From Bactericera cockerelli (Eukaryota; Arthropoda; Insecta; Hemiptera; Triozidae), in the NCBI GenBank assembly GCA_024516035.1, contig CM044958.1:26307517-26371516 (forward strand): DNA of 64,000 nucleotides, read 5' to 3'. Positions 57,056-64,000 of this stretch are shown here, in pieces. Position 1 is the stretch's first letter. Each line of letters begins with the position of its first letter. A model generated the notes under the pieces. The model saw only the letters and a list, made by a program, of their open reading frames with translations, was not told the origin of the DNA and searched no databases. The position numbers and the translations under genes are program-made.

Positions 57056-57554
57056 AATTCTTCCCATAGAATAATAGATATCAAGAAGTGCAGTAATCTC
57101 TTTAGCAACTTCTTTATAAGTTGGATGTTGTCTCGAGACACCCTAATAAAATAATAAATTAATTACTTTAATGAGACACAAAGGAAAACTATTACTTGGT
57201 ATCGCTCGTAAATCATATTGTTAGTATTTTGTAATAGGAAGTATTGGGTATATGTATGTACAACATGTTTAAATTGTGCATTTTTTATTGAGGAAAAATG
57301 TACGTGTCAATCGGGATTTGAACCCTACCGTTTGTTACCATTCAGATAAAATAATTGAGTAGGTAACAGTTACCTACTTACCTGATGCCTATTAATTAAT
57401 TAGTTACCTATATGTTGTGTGGCTTATTTCTCATTGAGGAATATTACACAGAAGTTTTTGAAATTTCCTTTATAAACCATTTATACTTCAGGTTAACAGA
57501 GTTTTGAACTTTCTAATTTACCTAAATAAGGGAAACGATATTCCCATCTTAAAA

Positions 57555-57735
57555 AAAAAAAAACAGTAATACTGTCGTGATTATAGTGCTCGATTAGGAC
57601 TATCATGTCCCATTATTCAAACAATAAGTCCAACGCAATATGAATATAAAAATTCTGCACATGTCACATCTGCATCGTCATCTCTGAGACGTGGAGAGTG
57701 TCGCCTTAACCACAGAGCCATCGAATCATCTCATT
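57555..57735 (-). mobile_element. tRNA-derived SINE, third family, decayed
   Basis: Minus strand: GATGGCTCTGTGGTTAAGGC head and tail-like GGACATGATAGTCCTAATCG. Related to 51450. Confidence 0.5.
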
Positions 57736-58380
57736 GAGGTGAATTAATAACACGTTATGAAGCTATCGAGACAGCCCGCGAGAAATATTCCGTCTGCGGC
57801 GATGGTGTCGCGCTATGTGGCGTGTCCACGAAACTGGGGCTCGTTTCCACACTTATTAATCTACACGCTATGGTACAAGTTCACTTTTCAGTCAGCTGTT
57901 TGGCTGTCGTTCATTCACCCCTGGGTTTTGTTCTGCAAAAGCCGGCACTTGCCACCCACAGCTCACAGCGTGTCCACATCTAATACAGAGTCTAGTACAA
58001 AATTACAAGTATGTTCACTAGCCGTTGCATTCTTTTTCACCATATTTTCCCTGGCCTATATCTTGTATGTTATGTTGTAATTTAACTAATTAATTTTCAT
58101 TAAGTTCGGTACATGACTGTGTTTAAGATTTACGACACTTGCTCGACATTGATACAGGGATATCAATCAAAAATGGTTTTGCTTCGTATTTTGGCAGGGT
58201 ACATAGTGAGTACATTTCTACACAGTTTTGTCGCAAGCTTGTGGAGGTGGTTGTTATCTCCCCTCCCTGTGAATACTCCCGCTCCTGGGGGGAGGGGTGG
58301 GGGGGGGGAGGTGATATATGTTATCTCCTGCTGAGAGGATAAAGATTATGCAGGACTCTTGCGAATTTTGACATTTCCTT
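57736..58380. other. unique, relatively GC-rich block
   Basis: A 107-codon plus-strand ORF (57757-58080) ends in a hydrophobic 20-residue segment (LAVAFFFTIFSLAYILYVML). No family recognised and no splice context. A G tract lies at 58288-58312. Confidence 0.35.
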
Positions 58381-58646
58381 TTTTTTTCTTTTTTTTTAAG
58401 TGGGGTTTAACGTCGCTTTCAACTGCCATGGTCATATCACGACGGGGGTTTTACCCTCCATTCGCAGGAAACTCACAAACCTGCTACTCACATTGACCTC
58501 ACCCAGCCTGAGTGGGCCCGGGAAAAGCCAGCGTCACGAGAATTAGAATTTGAATGGTCACCCATCCAAGTCTTAACCTCGCTGGATGTCGCTTAACTTC
58601 GGTGTTCTGAAGGGAACCGGTGTATTCAACATGCCATCGACGCTGG
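58381..58646 (-). mobile_element. 5S-headed SINE, best preserved copy
   Basis: Minus strand: GTTGAATACACCGGTTCC, ACACCGAAGTTAAGCGAC, ACTTGGATGGGTGACC (exact 5S C-box area), body ACTCAGGCTGGGTGAGGTCA, CTGCGAATGGAGGGTAAAAC, tail CAGTTGAAAGCGACGTTAAA. Confidence 0.9.
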
Positions 58647-59269
58647 CTGAGACACTTCCTTTACTTCAGGGAAATTCTAATATTAGATATCGGAAGTATT
58701 GTGTTCGTTTTTGTAAAATAAAAACAATCTATTTTGATCAAAAATCATCAAAAATGAATTTTTTGGTCCCAAGCCTTGCAAGATAAGATCTTTAAAAATG
58801 TGTAAGATCTCTGTGTAGTGTTTAGGTACTAGGTACGCAAGCAAACAATTTTGACAAATGCCTCAAAATAATAGATGGACAATGACGAGATCTAAAAATA
58901 TCCCTCTGGTTCAATCTTTCTATGAATTCAAAGTAGCTTTGAGCAAGGACTCTGATTGTTAAGTCTCCCCTGTAAATAAACATCAATTTAAAAAAAAGTA
59001 GCTTTACATTACAGCCAACGTTTGTCCAAATAGCCACTTGTGTCAGTGAAGACACTTGAGTCACTATGGTACTCTGCGCTACTTGGACTTGACTGATTCG
59101 CTAGTTATTAGGTAACCTTAGTACATAGTAATGTCTGGTAAAATAGAGACATGAGCTCAAAGTGATCTGGGGAGACTTTTTGAGCTATCTGTACCGGTAC
59201 CGGTTTCACTTTGACGACAACTGTTGAGGTCATTATCTAAGCCGGACTTTGTAGATGCATAATTACCTC

Positions 59270-59400
59270 CTTGGGTTAACGGAGCTCTAGCCAGAACCGT
59301 GGCGTAACGTTTGTGACTACTGCCTGCTTTCCAAAGATCCTGAGTTCGATCCCCAGTCGGAGCAGACTTTTCACACTGCACAGATTTGAGAAGTAGACAT
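59270..59400 (+). mobile_element. tRNA-like SINE head
   Basis: ACCGTGGCGTAACGTTTGTG and GAGTTCGATCCCCAGTC match the tRNA head of the copy at 11371-11597; only the head and about 40 bases of body are kept. Confidence 0.6.
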
Positions 59401-59649
59401 TTTTATTTTCCTCAGTGTGATCCAGGAAAATCTTGTTGTAACATACCAAAGAGATGACGGGCAGTCAGCTGATAAATCTTAGGATCAGCTTAGATTTACT
59501 AATCCTGTTTCATAATACGGCCCTAAGTAGGTTTGGAAATGTGATATAGGAAAAGAATAGAAGTCACCCCGATGACGCCCATAGGATAACTTGTGATGCT
59601 GCCATGCACAGATATAATGGAATAGGCTCTACTCTTCCAGCAATGATAA

Positions 59650-59998
59650 AGAAGTCACCGTGGCCGAGTGAGCTAGGCATTTCACGCATAGTGATTCGAT
59701 CCCCAGCGGGGCAGGAATTTTTCTTCTTTGTACTTGGATGTTCGGGGTCCACTCATACTTTGTGAGGAAAACTGAGTAGCTCCTTTTTTTAATTTTTATT
59801 TTTTTAACAATTTTTATAGATGTTTATTTACAACAAAGGTTTATAACATGAGTAGCTGCTTTGATGTGTAGCAGGAACCAGCGGCGGAAATATAGGCAAA
59901 AATATACAGGATAATTATTGTATATTAAAGTGGTAAAGTCCTATGATTCTGCGCTACCTACTAAAATTGTGACACAATAACACAAAAAATATTATTGT
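59650..59998 (+). mobile_element. tRNA-derived SINE with nested insertion
   Basis: Head GTCACCGTGGCCGAGTGAGC, GATTCGATCCCCAGCGGGGC; body and tail as in 11990. A 67-bp T-rich insertion (59782-59848) is bracketed by TGAGTAGCT (59773-59781 and 59849-59857). Confidence 0.75.
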
Positions 59999-62900
59999 TA
60001 TAATTAATAATTTATGCATTACATAACTGCACATTTGAATTTATTTTCTCATTTTTTATTCTCTTTGCTGTTGAAAGTATTGAAACACTTGCCTGGGACA
60101 AATGTTTTGGATGTTGAAAGAAAGGAGAAAAGTGTGGGGGACTACTTCAGGCAACAAATGAGTTTCACCATTCAAAGAGTTAATACTGCCTCTATTCTAA
60201 GCACACTGCCTCGAGATAACTCACATTCCTATTCAATGAATAGTAATAGGAAAGCAACTTGAGTCATTCGCTATCATCGGATCCCTGACCTTTTAATATA
60301 CCTATGTATTCCTCCTCCCCCTGTCAGCTCATCTATGTACTAGCTATGTACTCATCTATGTACTAGCCGCACCTCCTGTGGGCTAGGTGACGTGTGGCTC
60401 CCTAACATGTAAAGGGTGTGGCAGTCTGATGAAAATCCAACAGGGGAGAATTCCGGGGGTTCAGTAGCTAATACACCTCATAGGAATGATCAATATCAGC
60501 CTTGTTTTTGTGTGTGGTAGGACGAACCCAAGGCAGGTTACCATCCATTACATATGATGAAAGCTGGACGTCGCTGAACTCAGTGATCCAATTGGAAAAT
60601 CTGAATAGATCCGAATAGATACGACAGCTCTATTGCTATTCGGGCATGAAATGTGAAAATGTATGTAAGGAAACACGGGAATGAATCCTGAATAAATAAA
60701 AAAGAAGGATCAGGTAAGCGGGGGCAATGACATCAACAATAGCAGCATCGGCATATTGGTTTGTTGCTTTTTTCGGCTGTGAGCAACCTAGCTTTTTAGA
60801 TAAGGGCGTTGTCATATTTCGCAGCAAAGTTGGGTCGATGTTACGTTAAATACACCAGTTCAATTTATAGTGGGAGAAACAAATTTCCCATCATTCCACC
60901 TATGTTAGTCTTAAGACACACACAATGAAATTGGATAAATGTCTAGTTTAAATGGCACGCTTAAACCTACCATTTTCAACACCTAATGTGTTTAGGAGAC
61001 TAAATGTAAGAAATACAATAAAAGTCCAATTTTCAGTATTTTCTTGGTTCTCAGAAATTTCGATTTGAATATCTGTTTACTGATATCAAAAAAGTTCTCA
61101 GAGTTGACACCACTAAAAATGGTGTGATGAGCCCTAAAATAAGATTTTAACTATGATTTCTGAAATTCCCAAACTTTGAAAAATCACACTTCGAAAAATT
61201 CTAGAAGAGATTCAATTCAAAATGTTAATAATACCTACAGAGTTCAAAATGTTAATACCTACAGAGTTCAAAATGTTAATACCTACAGGTTTACCATAAT
61301 TAGGAGAGTGAACTCGGAGACTTTTAGATAATTATGTACCTAGAAAATGTACTATTGAGTATTCTTTTATATTTTGTGCAATTGATTTGGTCTCCTATAT
61401 TGTTACACCAGAAGGTTACACTCAAATATACACCTTCTTCAGCAAATATTGCAATATTGAATTTGCCGACTGAACTGATACAAATCTGCTCAGTTGTATA
61501 GATGTTGTCGATATTTCATATTGTAATCATATAGGTGCAAGGCAGTCTGCCACATCGAGTGTAAAATATTAAAAAATCATTCGATGCACACATAATTAAA
61601 AATGCACAGATATTACAGCTGGTATATTTTGGTTGTTATATTAATGTTACTATGTAACTTATTAAACAAAAAACTTGCTTGCACAAAACTGTAATAATAA
61701 CAAAATCAATCAACGAATATCGTAAAAGAATTAATGATGCTTACTTGCTTACAATGCTTACCCATATAACTTACGCTTACTTGACAAGATGAAGCAGACT
61801 CCAATAAATCCAACGACAGATGCACATTTGTTTCCATCCTTACCATCAGAATGGTTCTAATATCTTATCTACAATCGATGCCGATGGTGTGATCTAACGA
61901 AATATGACCACTCTAGAGCAATTTGGAAGAGCTCATTATGGTGAATGGAACTCAATTCCTGAAATATTAAAAAAAATATAATAAGTTAATAAGACAAATA
62001 TTTTTTTTACCTTCAATAATATGTTAAAATTTTGTGGGCCACTATCTGCTGACCACTTCTGCAGAGATTTCGACCAGTTTTGCCATCCAATATATTTCAG
62101 TGTTACTTTTACAAATTCCAAATCCACCTGTTTTCCATTTATCACCAATTACAATGTTAAAGTCCTTCTTTACCTCAAGCACCACAAGTCGGATTGAGCT
62201 GAAATTTTGCATGGTTACCAATAACAGGCTCATTGGGGTTATGTGCTACCCAAAGAGTTCATTTTTCAAAAGTTAAGATTTTAAATGAGCTTATACAAAT
62301 ACTGGCATATCTCGCAAATATCTCGCGAAGTACAGCTGAAAATAAATAATGGTATGGTACCCTAATGGTAGTGTATAAGAGCTATTATTCAAAATGTCCA
62401 TTTTTTAATGTTGAGATTTTGACTGTAAAAGTTGTATGTTAAAATAGATTTACGTAATGAAGTTCTACAAAAAGATAACTCATTAATTTTTGAAGAAGGT
62501 ATAGGTTGCCTAGGAATGATTAGGTGTGATTTTTTTTTCACGTTCTACTGGACAATGATTTTTTTCTTTTTAAAACACATAGGTAACCTTTCTCATTTTT
62601 GAAACTATGTAGGTACTCTTTTGTTTATTTTATACATATCACGGAACATGTGACCTCGTTGGTTGGACTTACAAATATTGTATTAATGTGATTTCCCCAG
62701 TAATATGATAATTTATCTTATTCGTCAGGCTAACTTTTCTACTATATAGCATCTGAGGTTTCCCGATTGAGCTATTGTGAACAATTAAAAATACATTATA
62801 TAGGTATTCATTTCAAGTAAGCCATGCCTCGATATACTCACATGCGCCGCAGGCCTGGCCGCAACGCGGCCAGTAGTTATATGTAAAAGAAGATATTTTG

Positions 62901-63870
62901 CAGTTCATACCAAATGAAAATATTGTTAAGGTATTAAAAGATCACTAAATAGAAATCGTTCTAATCTAAGATATAAAACTATTGTTTACAAACCAGCAGT
63001 GTAAGAATATAAGCATTGATGATAAAGTCGTGTGCTTGTAGTCAAACAAAGGCGAGGTGCGTCAGAACCCGGCCCCAAAGTAATTAAATTACCTATCTCT
63101 CAATATATTGATTCATTTCTCCTCTCTGCCCTCGAGCTGCAGGGGGAATATAAACAAGAGCCATTTCTCATTTTACTTTGAGGTCTTTCTTTTCTATTTC
63201 ATTTTTTATCTTGAAAAATAAAAGTGGAGAAGGTCGGTGGACAACTGGACAAGTGGTTGATTTATGTTTATGCTTACTGCTCACGCTCTCACTAAAGTAG
63301 GAATCTCCGGGCTTAGGAAGACTGAGGTGGCGATGGCGGTAAATTACCAAGGAGATGTTAATATTGACAACTAGCCCTTTATCTGCCTCTTATTTGCTGT
63401 CAATCAAATTTCCGTATGAGATCCAAAGATTGTAATCGAAAAGTTAAGTAGAGACTTCTCACACAAACACTCCTAAGGGTAACCAATGTAACCATGGCAA
63501 CAATAGAAAAGAGAAATTAAATTATACAATTAATTAACATTGTAGTCTTTCTTTTATGCTGTTCTTGAGACAAAGGATTCCGAACTACCTTTCTCTGAAC
63601 AAGAAATTTCTCCCAAAATGAAAGTACAACGACCTAGCAGTGGGAATCATAGCAAATACAATAATAATAATAATTACGAGAGAGACAAAAAAGATAATAA
63701 ATAATGATGTAAAAATTACTGTGAGTGCGACAATAGAGTTCGAGATGGAACAAGTAGCTAAACCGAACGATCCAACAAACTGTTCTAACAAATAAATACA
63801 AAACTTATTTATTGCAGAAGTAATCCCTTTGATCAGGCTGTTGTATTGGCGTCATTAAGAGTGGTCAAGC
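59999..63870. other. long non-coding stretch
   Basis: No gene recognised. It contains a 24-bp tandem repeat (61215-61288) and short ORFs without domain. GC content rises slightly at 62840-62880 and 63060-63140. Confidence 0.5.
61215..61288 (+). repeat. three 24-bp tandem units
   Basis: TTCAAAATGTTAATACCTAC occurs three times with AGAG or AGG joins; the first unit has an extra ATA. Confidence 0.9.
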
Positions 63871-64000
63871 CAGCGTCGCGTCGATGGCGCGTTGAATGCA
63901 CCGGTTTTCGTAGGATCACCGAAGTTAAGAAACGTCCAGTGAAGTTCACCTTCGTGATGCTGGCTGACATTCCTGTCCAACCAAAGCTGAGTGAGGTTAA
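63871..64000 (+). mobile_element. 5S-headed SINE cut by window end
   Basis: GGCGCGTTGAATGCACCGGT, GGATCACCGAAGTTAAG, then GAGTGAGGTTAA at the edge. Continues beyond the window. Confidence 0.8.

Noticed and set aside
57757..58080. 107-codon ORF with a C-terminal hydrophobic segment
   Set aside because: No recognised domain, splice context or second copy; may be chance in a GC-richer block.
1..64000. CRISPR array, bacterial operon or virus-derived gene
   Set aside because: Repeats are microsatellites, SINEs or transposons; no spaced identical repeats with unique spacers and no viral protein motif seen.

Overview
The window is animal, almost certainly insect, nuclear DNA. It is AT-rich, contains GT-AG introns, and is crowded with transposable elements. 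I see no bacterial gene, viral gene, CRISPR array or rRNA operon. The only clear host gene is the plus-strand 3' part of an RNA-binding protein of the Musashi/Rbp6 family (34836-36982). The C-terminus of the product and the mix of transposons fit an insect, perhaps a hemipteran, but I cannot name the species.

Layout. 1-5242: AT-rich non-coding DNA with a pyrimidine-rich minisatellite (3083-3540). 5243-19877, minus strand: a Helitron region. A complete non-autonomous Helitron (5243-6308) abuts the 3' end of a second one (6309). Upstream of that lies a six-exon Rep/helicase gene with open frames over about 1587 codons (7760-16718), and a Helitron-type 5' terminus sits at 19877. A 301-bp Helitron (8406-8706) and several SINEs lie in the introns. 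19878-28050: sparse non-coding DNA with a Helitron fragment, an ACTTTCCTTATCC-ended element and a 19-bp perfect AT hairpin.

28051-33428: a DD41D-type mariner with long inverted arms, interrupted by a SINE with a 15-bp target duplication, then a 1654-bp fold-back element with arms of about 715 bp. 34829-36982: Rbp6. 41215-42124: a piggyBac-type MITE carrying ten copies of a 17-bp palindrome at about 31-bp spacing. 46407-48198: a second DD41D copy that keeps the transposase half the first one lost.

49922-64000: a SINE-rich stretch with 5S-rRNA-headed and tRNA-headed families, a PIF/Harbinger derivative (51837-52946), a LINE reverse-transcriptase fragment split by a 918-bp mariner (53937-54854), and a second ACTTTCCTTATCC element.

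Working together: the autonomous Helitron gene could supply the non-autonomous Helitrons, which share its neighbourhood and terminal motifs. The LINE remnant is one possible source of SINE retroposition, but no shared tail was shown. Rbp6 is the only host function visible. Its second coding exon has a one-base deletion relative to the family frame, more likely a sequence error than a true loss.
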